Shown here piece by piece: positions 1 through 5,380 of a stretch of 6,790 nt of DNA. Position numbers and translations under genes: made by a program. Source of the DNA: Bacteroidota bacterium. GTDB taxonomy: Bacteria > Pseudomonadota > Alphaproteobacteria > Puniceispirillales > Puniceispirillaceae. The stretch lies in assembly GCA_009936825.1 (NCBI GenBank), contig JAACDV010000126.1, positions 1-6,790 on the forward strand. The letters are read 5' to 3'. The number at the start of each line of letters is the position of its first letter. The stretch's first letter is position 1. The notes under the pieces are model-generated. The model saw only the letters and a list, made by a program, of their open reading frames with translations. It did not search any database and was not told the DNA's origin.

Positions 1-55
1 AGAAAAAGAAAAAGAAAAAGAAAAAGAAAAAGAAAAAGAAAAAGAAAAAGAAAAA
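1..55. repeat. Hexanucleotide tandem repeat (AGAAAA)n
   Basis: Nine perfect AGAAAA units run from base 1 to 54, with a G at every sixth base from 2 to 50, plus one extra A. The tract touches the TAA stop (minus strand, 58-56) of the DUF2794 gene, so on that strand the stop is followed at once by TTTTTC repeats. It reaches the window edge and its true length is unknown. It may be a genuine microsatellite, a T-rich transcript end, or low-complexity sequence at a contig edge; the sequence cannot separate these. Confidence 0.95.
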
Positions 56-508
56 TTAACCAGTGACAAGCCGCGGTAGCTTGTTGAAATACCCGGTCAC
101 ATCATTAACCGAGTTTGAGCGACACAGCACACGCGAGCGGTCACGCAGGATAAATTGCGGTTTTTCCTTTGGATGTCGCTGCTTCTTCTCAATCACAAAT
201 AGCGGCGCATCATGGGTGTGGCGGAAGATTGAAAACAGCGCCACACCATTCATATGGTCCAGCGCATAATCACGCCATTCCCCGCCAGCAACACGCGCAC
301 TGTAGGCCGCTAGAATGATGCTAAGTTCATTGCGCGAAAAATAAAGTTGGCGACGAAGTTTTTTAGGAATAGAAACGCTCGACACGTCAGCACTAAATCC
401 GCTTTTCTGTTGGCTGTTTTGACTCTTATTGTTTATGTTGGGGTAGCTTTTGTCCTTAGTCAACCGGACGCCGCGATTTGTGAAATAAATTTTGTCCGGC
501 AAAGCCAT
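56..508 (-). CDS. DUF2794 family protein (alphaproteobacterial, unknown function)
   Basis: A 150-residue cytoplasmic-type protein with no signal peptide or membrane segment. Residues about 55-147 match the DUF2794 family as I know it: a YFSRNELSIIL segment (56-66), the signature AGGEWRDYALD (74-84), then FSIFR (92-96) and a PLFVIEK strand (102-108). No biochemical function is established for the family, and none is inferred here. The first 50 or so residues are polar, rich in Asn, Ser and Lys, and look disordered; this N-terminal part is longer than I expect for the family. The start is uncertain. The ATG at 508 has no Shine-Dalgarno sequence, and the only other Met is residue 86, inside the domain. 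A leaderless transcript or a TTG start such as residue 16 are alternatives. The gene is transcribed away from the yfgM-bamB-der cluster and ends directly on the hexanucleotide repeat. Confidence 0.87.
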   Translation of the reverse strand: MALPDKIYFTNRGVRLTKDKSYPNINNKSQNSQQKSGFSADVSSVSIPKKLRRQLYFSRNELSIILAAYSARVAGGEWRDYALDHMNGVALFSIFRHTHDAPLFVIEKKQRHPKEKPQFILRDRSRVLCRSNSVNDVTGYFNKLPRLVTG

Positions 509-512
509 TGAG

Positions 513-518
513 GTATAA
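513..518 (-). promoter_or_regulatory. Possible -10 element of the DUF2794 gene
   Basis: On the minus strand TTATAC ends four bases before the ATG at 508. If it is a -10 box, transcription would begin at or inside the start codon, which would fit the absence of a Shine-Dalgarno sequence (leaderless mRNA). No good -35 match is seen upstream, where the sequence is a GC-rich repeat. Speculative. Confidence 0.2.
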
Positions 519-520
519 TT

Positions 521-560
521 TGCCGGGGGCTGCCGGGGGTTGCTGATGGCTGGTGAGGGC
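521..560. repeat. Degenerate 10-nt tandem repeat, four units
   Basis: The units are TGCCGGGGGC, TGCCGGGGGT, TGCTGATGGC and TGGTGAGGGC. The first two differ by one base and the last two are diverged. The block lies in the gap between the divergent DUF2794 and yfgM-like genes, directly upstream of the DUF2794 start. No other clear element was seen in the rest of this gap (561-690); a convincing sigma70 promoter for the plus-strand cluster could not be picked out by eye. Confidence 0.7.
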
Positions 561-705
561 GAAAATGTTTAAGGACCATCGTTTAGGGCGGTTAAGTAGT
601 GTAGTGTGTTCAAACTGTGCACCCAAACAGCTTGCCTAAATTGTTTAATGTAATTTCAACGGCTTGTTGCATCTTCAATCGGGGCCAACGGTAGGAAACT
701 AAAAA

Positions 706-1332
706 ATGGCTGATATTTTTGACGAGATTAATGAAGATATGAAGCGTGACCGTGCGCAGCAAGTTTGGGCACGGTACGGCAAATATGTTGTTGGGACGGC
801 TTTGGCGGTTATCGCGGTCGTTGGCGGGATTCAGGGTTTTGACTCGTGGAAACGCAGTCAGGCGCAGGCTGCTGCCACGCTATATTATCAGTCGCTGGCG
901 GCCGAAGATGCTCCTGCTGCACTGAGCGACGTGATGGGCGACCTCACCAGTGGCTATGCGCTGATGGGCAGGTTTCAGCTGGCGGCTGGTCTGGCGGCTG
1001 GCGGTGATCTTGGCGGGGCTGAGGCAGCTTATGATGCGTTGGCAGCGGACACCTCAATTGCGCCGTTATATCAGCAGGCGGCGTTGTTGATGGCGGTTAT
1101 GAACGCCCCCGAGGGCAGCGATGCTGGCGCGCTGCAGGACAAGCTGGCACCGCTGGTTGATGCAGACGGTCCGTGGCAACCGCTGGCGCTTGAGTTGAGC
1201 GTGGCGCTAGACCTGCAATCGGGAAATAAAGCGGCGGCGCTGACTAAGCTGGAAGTGCTGGAAAAATTGGAGACCGCGCCAAATGAATTGCGGCAACGCG
1301 CAGCGCGCCTTTCAGGTGTGCTTAATTCGTAA
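706..1332 (+). CDS. YfgM-like membrane-anchored TPR-type protein
   Basis: A 208-residue protein with a charged N-terminal tail (MADIFDEINEDMKRDRAQQVWARYGK), one hydrophobic segment at about 27-45, and a long Ala/Leu-rich helical remainder (50-208) of the kind described as TPR_21/YfgM-like. In E. coli YfgM is a single-span inner-membrane protein (N-in, C-out) that associates with SecYEG and periplasmic chaperones; that role is transferred here from architecture and gene order. Individual TPR units cannot be delimited, but helix pairs such as GDLGGAEAAYDALAAD (100-115) are TPR-like. The ATG at 706 is chosen because AGGA at 693-696 is well spaced and because the MADIFDEI start is typical of alphaproteobacterial members. 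bamB follows after 39 nt on the same strand, so the two are probably one operon. Length agrees with the family (about 200-220). Confidence 0.87.
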   Translation: MADIFDEINEDMKRDRAQQVWARYGKYVVGTALAVIAVVGGIQGFDSWKRSQAQAAATLYYQSLAAEDAPAALSDVMGDLTSGYALMGRFQLAAGLAAGGDLGGAEAAYDALAADTSIAPLYQQAALLMAVMNAPEGSDAGALQDKLAPLVDADGPWQPLALELSVALDLQSGNKAAALTKLEVLEKLETAPNELRQRAARLSGVLNS

Positions 1333-1357
1333 TCTGGATTAACGTCGGGTCCAGATT
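1331..1357 (+). promoter_or_regulatory. Perfect 8-bp hairpin between yfgM-like gene and bamB
   Basis: AATCTGGA (1331-1338) and TCCAGATT (1350-1357) are perfect inverted repeats separated by 11 nt. The left arm includes the last two bases of the yfgM-like stop codon, and the right arm ends 14 nt before the bamB ATG. No U-run follows, so this is not a standard intrinsic terminator. It could adjust mRNA stability or bamB translation within the operon. The structure is seen; the role is inferred. Confidence 0.5.
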
Positions 1358-1371
1358 TAAGTGGGGCAGAA

Positions 1372-2763
1372 ATGACTGAACAGCTGATGAAGATAAAGTC
1401 TGGGCCAAGGTCACGGAATATACACAAAGTTGAGCCAAAGTCGTTGGCTGGGCGCGCTTTGACTGTTATTGCCGGATGCGCGGCTGCTTTGGTGATGACA
1501 GCTTGCTCGCAAAATGATCCGGTTCTGAAGGGGGACCGTATTTCTGTTCTTCCTGTGTTGAAAGTCGAAACCCCTATGGCGGCGGCGTTTGATGAGGGCG
1601 CTGGCCTGCCGGTTGAAGTGAACATAAATCAGGCAGTTTCGGTTGGTTTAACCGCTGGTCATTCTGGCGGCAATCCGCGTCTGCAAGCTCCTTTAAAAAG
1701 AATTTGGACGGCCAAGATTGGGGGTGCGGGAACGGAATTAACCGATCTTGCCCCACCAGTTGTTGGCAACGGGATGGTTTATACAGTTGCACCGAACGGG
1801 GTTGTCAGGGCCTTTGATGTCAAAAATGGCAAGCAGAACTGGTCAATCGTTATTGATGATCTGTCTGATGATCCGATGCCGGGCATTGGCGGCGGTCTGG
1901 CATTGACGCCAAATGGGCTGGCAGTTCATGCCGGGGGAACAACGCTGGCATTGCTGAACGCGGAAAGCGGTGAAATTGTCTGGACGGTTGAATTTGATAT
2001 CCCGCTTCGGGGCGGCCCCACTATTGTTGGTGATGACCGTCTGGCGGTAACCGATCTTGACGGCAATATAACGGTGATGACGCTGGTTGCTGGTGACACG
2101 GTTTGGATTCATTATGGGCTTGCTGCCAATACTATCCTGTATGGGGCGCCGTCACCTGCCTTTGCCAATGATAGTATTGTGCAAACCGGTGCTGGCGGTG
2201 AGGTTTCTTATTTTGACGCGTCGAACGGTGATCTGCTTTGGACGGATTCGGTGGCTTCATTGCTGCCACGCACACCTATTCAAAGCCTTGGTGATGTTCG
2301 GGCGCACCCTGTCCATGATGGCGGTCTGATCTATGTGGTCAGCCAGTCCGGGCGGCTTGTCGCGTTCAGTGCGCGCAATGGGCTGCCGGTGTGGGAGCGC
2401 GCGATTGCTGGCCTCGAAATGCCTTGGGCTGCTGGGGAATCGCTGTTCATCACGTCGCTTGACGGGCGTTTATATTCGCTTCGCCGCAGCGATGGTGCGG
2501 TGCGGTGGGTGACGGAACTTGCCGGCGCGGTGCCGTTGGATGTTATCGTGCCTGAGGACCCGCCGCGTTATGTCGGGCCGGTTGTTGCCGGGGGACGGGT
2601 CTATGTTGTCTCTGGCAACGGGCGCGTGCAAAGCTTTAATGCAGATACCGGTGTTGAGATTGCCAGCTTTGATGCCGGGGTTCGGGTGCTGACAACACCG
2701 CAACTTGCAACTGGCAGAATGTTCCTGCTTGGCAGGGACGGCCAACTGATTGCCTTTGAATAA
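1372..2763 (+). CDS. bamB: Outer membrane assembly lipoprotein BamB (PQQ-like beta-propeller)
   Basis: A 463-residue BamB/YfgL-family protein. BamB is the lipoprotein beta-propeller of the BAM complex, which inserts beta-barrel proteins into the outer membrane from the periplasmic side. Residues 27-44 are a hydrophobic signal segment ending in a lipobox-like VMTA before Cys45, the predicted lipidated residue; Met at -3 is less usual than Leu, and Ser at +2 fits outer-membrane sorting. From about 110 on, PQQ-like propeller strands recur with a Trp ending each blade: IWTAKIG (111-117), NWSIVI (156-161), IVWTVEF (202-208), VWIHYGL (244-250), LLWTDS (289-294), VWERAI (340-345) and VRWVTE (377-382), followed by a closing strand near 430. 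Turn motifs such as NGRVQSFNADTG (416-427) are typical. Alphaproteobacterial BamB often has a GDRI segment after the lipobox, seen here at 54-57. The N-region before the signal is long (about 26 residues); the ATG at 1387 (Met6) is an alternative start. Position between yfgM-like and der supports the call. Confidence 0.94.
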   Translation: MTEQLMKIKSGPRSRNIHKVEPKSLAGRALTVIAGCAAALVMTACSQNDPVLKGDRISVLPVLKVETPMAAAFDEGAGLPVEVNINQAVSVGLTAGHSGGNPRLQAPLKRIWTAKIGGAGTELTDLAPPVVGNGMVYTVAPNGVVRAFDVKNGKQNWSIVIDDLSDDPMPGIGGGLALTPNGLAVHAGGTTLALLNAESGEIVWTVEFDIPLRGGPTIVGDDRLAVTDLDGNITVMTLVAGDTVWIHYGLAANTILYGAPSPAFANDSIVQTGAGGEVSYFDASNGDLLWTDSVASLLPRTPIQSLGDVRAHPVHDGGLIYVVSQSGRLVAFSARNGLPVWERAIAGLEMPWAAGESLFITSLDGRLYSLRRSDGAVRWVTELAGAVPLDVIVPEDPPRYVGPVVAGGRVYVVSGNGRVQSFNADTGVEIASFDAGVRVLTTPQLATGRMFLLGRDGQLIAFE

Positions 2764-2783
2764 ATCCCCAAAGATTAGCGCCG

Positions 2784-2809
2784 CACCGGTTTAGCTGGCT
2801 TGGCCGGTG
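2784..2809 (+). terminator. Weak inverted repeat after bamB
   Basis: CACCGG (2784-2789) and CCGGTG (2804-2809) can form a 6-bp stem with a 14-nt loop, 20 nt after the bamB stop. There is no U-run after it (GTATCAGCC follows), so termination would be inefficient at best. It may be only a chance or stability-related hairpin. Confidence 0.22.
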
Positions 2810-2827
2810 GTATCAGCCTTATAAATA
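2800..2827 (+). promoter_or_regulatory. Possible sigma70-type promoter for der
   Basis: TTGGCC (2800-2805) and TAAATA (2822-2827) are separated by 16 nt. They lie in the 178-nt bamB-der gap, and a TATAAA overlapping the -10 makes the area locally AT-rich. A promoter here would give der its own transcript with a leader of about 105-110 nt carrying the repeats described separately. The match is weak and unsupported beyond position. Confidence 0.22.
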
Positions 2828-2832
2828 GAAAA

Positions 2833-2933
2833 AGCCCGCTCAAATGGGCCAAATGTGTCAAATGGGCCAAATGGGCCAAATGGAATCAAAATTGCACGGT
2901 GTCATCAGGCATCGATTTGACCGGAGACGGGCT
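2833..2933 (+). promoter_or_regulatory. Long-range inverted repeat framing the der leader
   Basis: AGCCCG-CTC (2833-2841) can pair with GAG-A-CGGGCT (2924-2933), a 9-bp stem with one bulged A (2927). The right arm is followed by GTTTTAAG and then the der ATG at 2942. The loop of about 82 nt contains the 9-nt tandem repeat. The right arm includes the GGAG (2923-2926) that is the only purine-rich ribosome-binding candidate before der, though it lies 15 nt from the ATG. The arrangement suggests a translational or attenuation switch; function is inferred, only the pairing is seen. Confidence 0.35.
2841..2883. repeat. 9-nt tandem repeat in the bamB-der gap
   Basis: The units are CAAATGGGC (2841-2849), CAAATGTGT (2850-2858), CAAATGGGC (2859-2867), CAAATGGGC (2868-2876) and a partial CAAATGG (2877-2883). 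Three units are identical and one differs at two positions. It sits in the loop of the inverted repeat upstream of der. Confidence 0.9.
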
Positions 2934-2941
2934 GTTTTAAG

Positions 2942-4423
2942 ATGAGTGCCACCTATTCCACCTATTCCAATTTTGCCAAATTCGCCACCTTCGCCATTGT
3001 TGGACGGCCTAATGTTGGCAAATCCACTCTGTTCAATCGTCTGGTAGGCCGTCAGCATGCGATTGTTGATGATCAGCCGGGGGTAACGCGGGACCGGCGT
3101 GAGGGTGATGGGCGGCTTGCCGACCTGCGCTTTCGGTTGATTGATACCGCGGGCCTGGAAGAAGCGGCGGTAGGCTCGTTAGAGGACCGCATGCGCGGCC
3201 AGACCGAAATTGCCATTGCATCGGCTGACGTTACTTTGATGGTGATTGATGCCCGTGCGGGTGTAACGCCCGCGGATAAATTTTTCGCTGATCAGATTCG
3301 CCGCGCCGGAGCGCATGTTTTGGTTCTTGCTAATAAATGCGAAGGGCGGGCAGGTGCCGCCGGACTGGCCGAGGCGTGGGAGCTGGGGCTAGGTGAGCCG
3401 GTGCATATTTCTGCTGCGCATGGCGAGGGCATGGTTGACCTTCACGATGCCATTCTGGAAGCAGCCACAACGCTGGGCGTCGATGTTCTGGAAGCCGAAA
3501 TTGATCTTGATGAGGACATCATCAAGGATGACGAAGTTGAGGCACCGTTGGATGAAGACGGCAATCCCATTGATGTGTGGCAGGATGAACAGTCCGAATT
3601 GCCAATGCAGATTGCCATAGTTGGCCGCCCGAACATGGGTAAATCAACGCTGATCAACAAACTTTTGGGCGAAGAGCGTTTGCTGACGGGTCCTGAAGCC
3701 GGGATCACCCGTGATGCCATCGAATTGCCGTTCGAATGGCAGGGCAAGCCTTATAAGCTGGTTGATACCGCTGGCATGCGGCGCCGCGCCCGGATCAGTG
3801 ATAAGGTTGAGCAGCTGATGGTTGGGGATGCGCTTCGTGCCATTCCATATGCGCATCTGTGCGTGCTGCTGATTGATGCTACCGAAGAAATTCACAAGCA
3901 GGATCTCGACATTGCCCGCTGGATTGCCGAAGAGGGACGCGCCATCGTTATCGGCGCAAATAAATGGGATGTGGTCCCCGATCGTCAGGCCGCAATCAAA
4001 GTGATTGATGATCGACTTGAAACCTCACTGGCACAGCTTCGCGGGGTTCCGGTTATCCACATGTCGGGCCTGCATGGGCGCGGTTTTGCAAAGCTGATGA
4101 AGGCTGCGGATGAAGCCTATGGGTTGTGGAACACGCGGATTTCGACAGGCCGCCTTAACCGCTGGCTGGAAGGAATGCTGGAAGCTCATCCGCCGCCGCT
4201 GGTTGAAGCCCGTCGGTTGCGCATTCGCTATATGACACAGATCAAAACGCGGCCCCCGACATTCGCCTTATTTGTCAGCCGGCCAGCCGACCTTCCCGAA
4301 AGCTATCTTCGCTATCTGACGACCGGATTGCGCAATGATTTCGGCTTGTGGGGAATTCCGGTGCGAATGGTGATGCGTAAGGGCGATAACCCCTATGCCA
4401 GCAAAGCCAAAAAACGCCGCTAG
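2942..4423 (+). CDS. der: Ribosome biogenesis GTPase Der (EngA)
   Basis: A 493-residue GTPase with two tandem G domains and a KH-like C-terminal domain. Der binds the 50S subunit and is needed for its assembly. First G domain: P-loop GRPNVGKST (21-29), GVTRD switch I (47-51), DTAG (68-71), NKCE (131-134) in place of the canonical NKxD, and SAAHG (157-161). An acidic linker spans about 185-222. Second G domain: GRPNMGKST (228-236), GITRD (254-258), DTAGMRRRARI (275-285), NKWD (340-343) and SGLHG (375-379). The KH-like domain covers about 400-480 and ends in NPYASKAKKRR, a typical basic Der tail. The ATG at 2942 is the only usable start, since no other Met, GTG or TTG precedes the P-loop. It gives an unusual N-terminus of about 16 extra residues made of three-residue repeats. 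The Shine-Dalgarno signal is poor. Length is slightly above the family range of about 430-490. Third of the yfgM-like, bamB, der series. Confidence 0.97.
   Translation: MSATYSTYSNFAKFATFAIVGRPNVGKSTLFNRLVGRQHAIVDDQPGVTRDRREGDGRLADLRFRLIDTAGLEEAAVGSLEDRMRGQTEIAIASADVTLMVIDARAGVTPADKFFADQIRRAGAHVLVLANKCEGRAGAAGLAEAWELGLGEPVHISAAHGEGMVDLHDAILEAATTLGVDVLEAEIDLDEDIIKDDEVEAPLDEDGNPIDVWQDEQSELPMQIAIVGRPNMGKSTLINKLLGEERLLTGPEAGITRDAIELPFEWQGKPYKLVDTAGMRRRARISDKVEQLMVGDALRAIPYAHLCVLLIDATEEIHKQDLDIARWIAEEGRAIVIGANKWDVVPDRQAAIKVIDDRLETSLAQLRGVPVIHMSGLHGRGFAKLMKAADEAYGLWNTRISTGRLNRWLEGMLEAHPPPLVEARRLRIRYMTQIKTRPPTFALFVSRPADLPESYLRYLTTGLRNDFGLWGIPVRMVMRKGDNPYASKAKKRR
2951..2998 (+). repeat. 9-nt codon-phase repeats in the Der N-terminus
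   Basis: ACCTATTCC occurs twice in a row (2951-2968, residues Thr-Tyr-Ser twice). After one Asn codon come three 9-nt units reading Phe-Ala-Lys, Phe-Ala-Thr and Phe-Ala-Ile (2972-2998). The last unit is already the first strand of the G domain. The unit length equals that of the non-coding repeat only about 70 nt upstream, although the unit sequences differ. Confidence 0.75.
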
Positions 4424-4439
4424 CCCACCATCTTACTTA

Positions 4440-4484
4440 GCGAACATATACCGGGCGAACATGTACCGGGCAAATATCTACGGG
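4440..4484. repeat. 15-nt tandem repeat downstream of der
   Basis: The units are GCGAACATATACCGG (4440-4454), GCGAACATGTACCGG (4455-4469, one mismatch) and GCAAATATCTACGGG (4470-4484, four mismatches to the second). A fourth, badly diverged unit may follow at 4485-4499. The block fills much of the 97-nt gap between the convergent der and redoxin genes. In one plus frame it reads ANIYR-ANMYR-ANIYG, resembling pentapeptide repeats. The enclosing frame (4395-4640) overlaps der and runs antisense into the redoxin gene, so I do not call it a gene. Confidence 0.85.
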
Positions 4485-4520
4485 GCAAAGATTCTGTGCG
4501 CCGGACCTACAAACCCTATC

Positions 4521-5210
4521 TTATTTCTTATCCAAAAACACTTCGGTGTTTCTCTTGATAAGATTATTACATATCAAAATTGGCAGACCGGTAAAAAAAT
4601 CATAAGCACTGCCTTTGCCAGCCCTTTTTGCCGTGGCTAAAACAATATTCGGCTTGGCCGGTTTGAAGTATGTCTTGATATTAACGTCTTTGCCTTCAAG
4701 GATCAGTTGAATGGCTTTTCGCGTGGCCGCTGGATTGTTCCATTCGGCCTTAAACTTCACTATGCCCTGCTTATCAATAATAAAAACAGCATTGGGCATA
4801 CTGCCATAAGCCTGGTGTGCAGTGCCGTCCAAATCGTCAATAAAGATCTCTCTATCGTCCTTATCTTCGGTTCTAAGACGCGTGGCTGCATTTTTTTTAT
4901 CATCAAAACTTTTGTGTGCAGGAATGATGGCGCCGGGATGGGCCTCTCTTACATAAAGAACAGAAAAGGTTAGATTGGGATATTCCCTGGCATTCAGTCT
5001 CATACCTTCTCTTCTTGTATGAAAAAGAGGACAGGTAACGCTGCCCAGTTCCAGCACTAGGTAATCACCATCAAAATCTAAGAGGGTCTTCTTCTTGTTA
5101 TCAATTGTGGTCAATAAGAAATCCGGAGCCCTCTGCCCAATCATGGGGCCAGCTTCGTTAGTGAAGTCATAATCTTCTGTTTTGAAGGTATCGTAATTAT
5201 ATGTCGTCAT
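4521..5210 (-). CDS. Deiodinase-like redoxin (thioredoxin fold, Cys form)
   Basis: A 229-residue protein with a thioredoxin-like fold. Its start, IGQRAPDFLLTTIDNKK (24-40), is the usual redoxin/peroxiredoxin opening. LVLELGSVTCPLF (51-63) and LYVREAHPG (85-93) are diagnostic of the iodothyronine-deiodinase-like branch, where animal enzymes carry selenocysteine at the position of Cys60. DDLDGTAHQAYGSMPNAVFIIDKQGIV (125-151) is the conserved second half. The SVTCP context offers no CXXC pair, so a one-Cys or peroxidase/reductase mechanism is more likely than thioredoxin activity. Real substrate unknown; thyroid-hormone deiodination is not implied. No signal peptide, hence cytoplasmic. After about residue 172 there is a basic tail (to 229) that I cannot match. 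The ATG at 5210 is preceded on the minus strand by GGAG (5221-5218) with 7-nt spacing, a good start. The gene is AT-rich against its neighbours (22 G/C of 60 counted at 4861-4920) and may be acquired. It converges on der. Confidence 0.85.
   Translation of the reverse strand: MTTYNYDTFKTEDYDFTNEAGPMIGQRAPDFLLTTIDNKKKTLLDFDGDYLVLELGSVTCPLFHTRREGMRLNAREYPNLTFSVLYVREAHPGAIIPAHKSFDDKKNAATRLRTEDKDDREIFIDDLDGTAHQAYGSMPNAVFIIDKQGIVKFKAEWNNPAATRKAIQLILEGKDVNIKTYFKPAKPNIVLATAKRAGKGSAYDFFTGLPILICNNLIKRNTEVFLDKK
4536..4551. terminator. UUCG-loop hairpin between convergent genes
   Basis: AAACAC-TTCG-GTGTTT forms a perfect 6-bp stem. Read on the plus strand the loop is a C(UUCG)G tetraloop, an especially stable type, followed by CTCTTG. 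It lies 112 nt after the der stop, inside the last codons of the minus-strand redoxin gene. On the minus strand the stem is followed by TTGG and the stop codon comes 12 nt further on. It may end der transcription, but the U-tract is short and the overlap with coding sequence leaves this uncertain. Confidence 0.4.
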
Positions 5211-5244
5211 CGATTTTCTCCGACATCCGCTCCCTCACGAAACC

Positions 5245-5290
5245 ACGTCGTTATCTGGACGTTTTATCTAGCCAATAACCTTCATGCCAA
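5245..5290 (-). promoter_or_regulatory. Candidate promoter and operator-like repeat of the redoxin gene
   Basis: On the minus strand TTGGCA (5290-5285) stands 16 nt from GATAAA (5268-5263), a moderate -35/-10 pair 53 nt before the start codon. Directly downstream, where transcription would start, ACGTC (5245-5249) and GACGT (5258-5262) form a 5-bp inverted repeat with an 8-nt spacer that a repressor could bind. The 170-nt gap to the N-formylglutamate amidohydrolase gene also favours an independent transcript. No clear terminator for that upstream gene was found in the gap. Confidence 0.28.
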
Positions 5291-5380
5291 GATGCCTCAT
5301 ATCATAAAATAGCATGGATTAATGAATATCGTTCCACGGTATCGCCTTGGCGGGCACGCGGTTTCAGACCAAAAAAGTCT

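Noticed and set aside
521..540. GC-rich repeat as a CRISPR or attachment site
   Set aside because: Units are only 10 nt, contiguous, without spacers or nearby cas, integrase or phage genes.
1071..1625. 184-residue minus-strand open frame opposite yfgM-like and bamB
   Set aside because: Both opposite genes have family-level support; the Ser/Ala-rich translation is a typical shadow of GC-rich coding DNA.
2858..3058. Minus-strand frame ending in IWPIWPI
   Set aside because: It is the antisense reading of the 9-nt repeat and the Der P-loop region; no ribosome-binding site or homology.
4395..4640. 81-residue plus-strand frame with pentapeptide-like repeats as a gene
   Set aside because: It overlaps the der end and runs antisense through the redoxin C-terminus; after the repeats the peptide resembles nothing. 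Kept only as a repeat observation.
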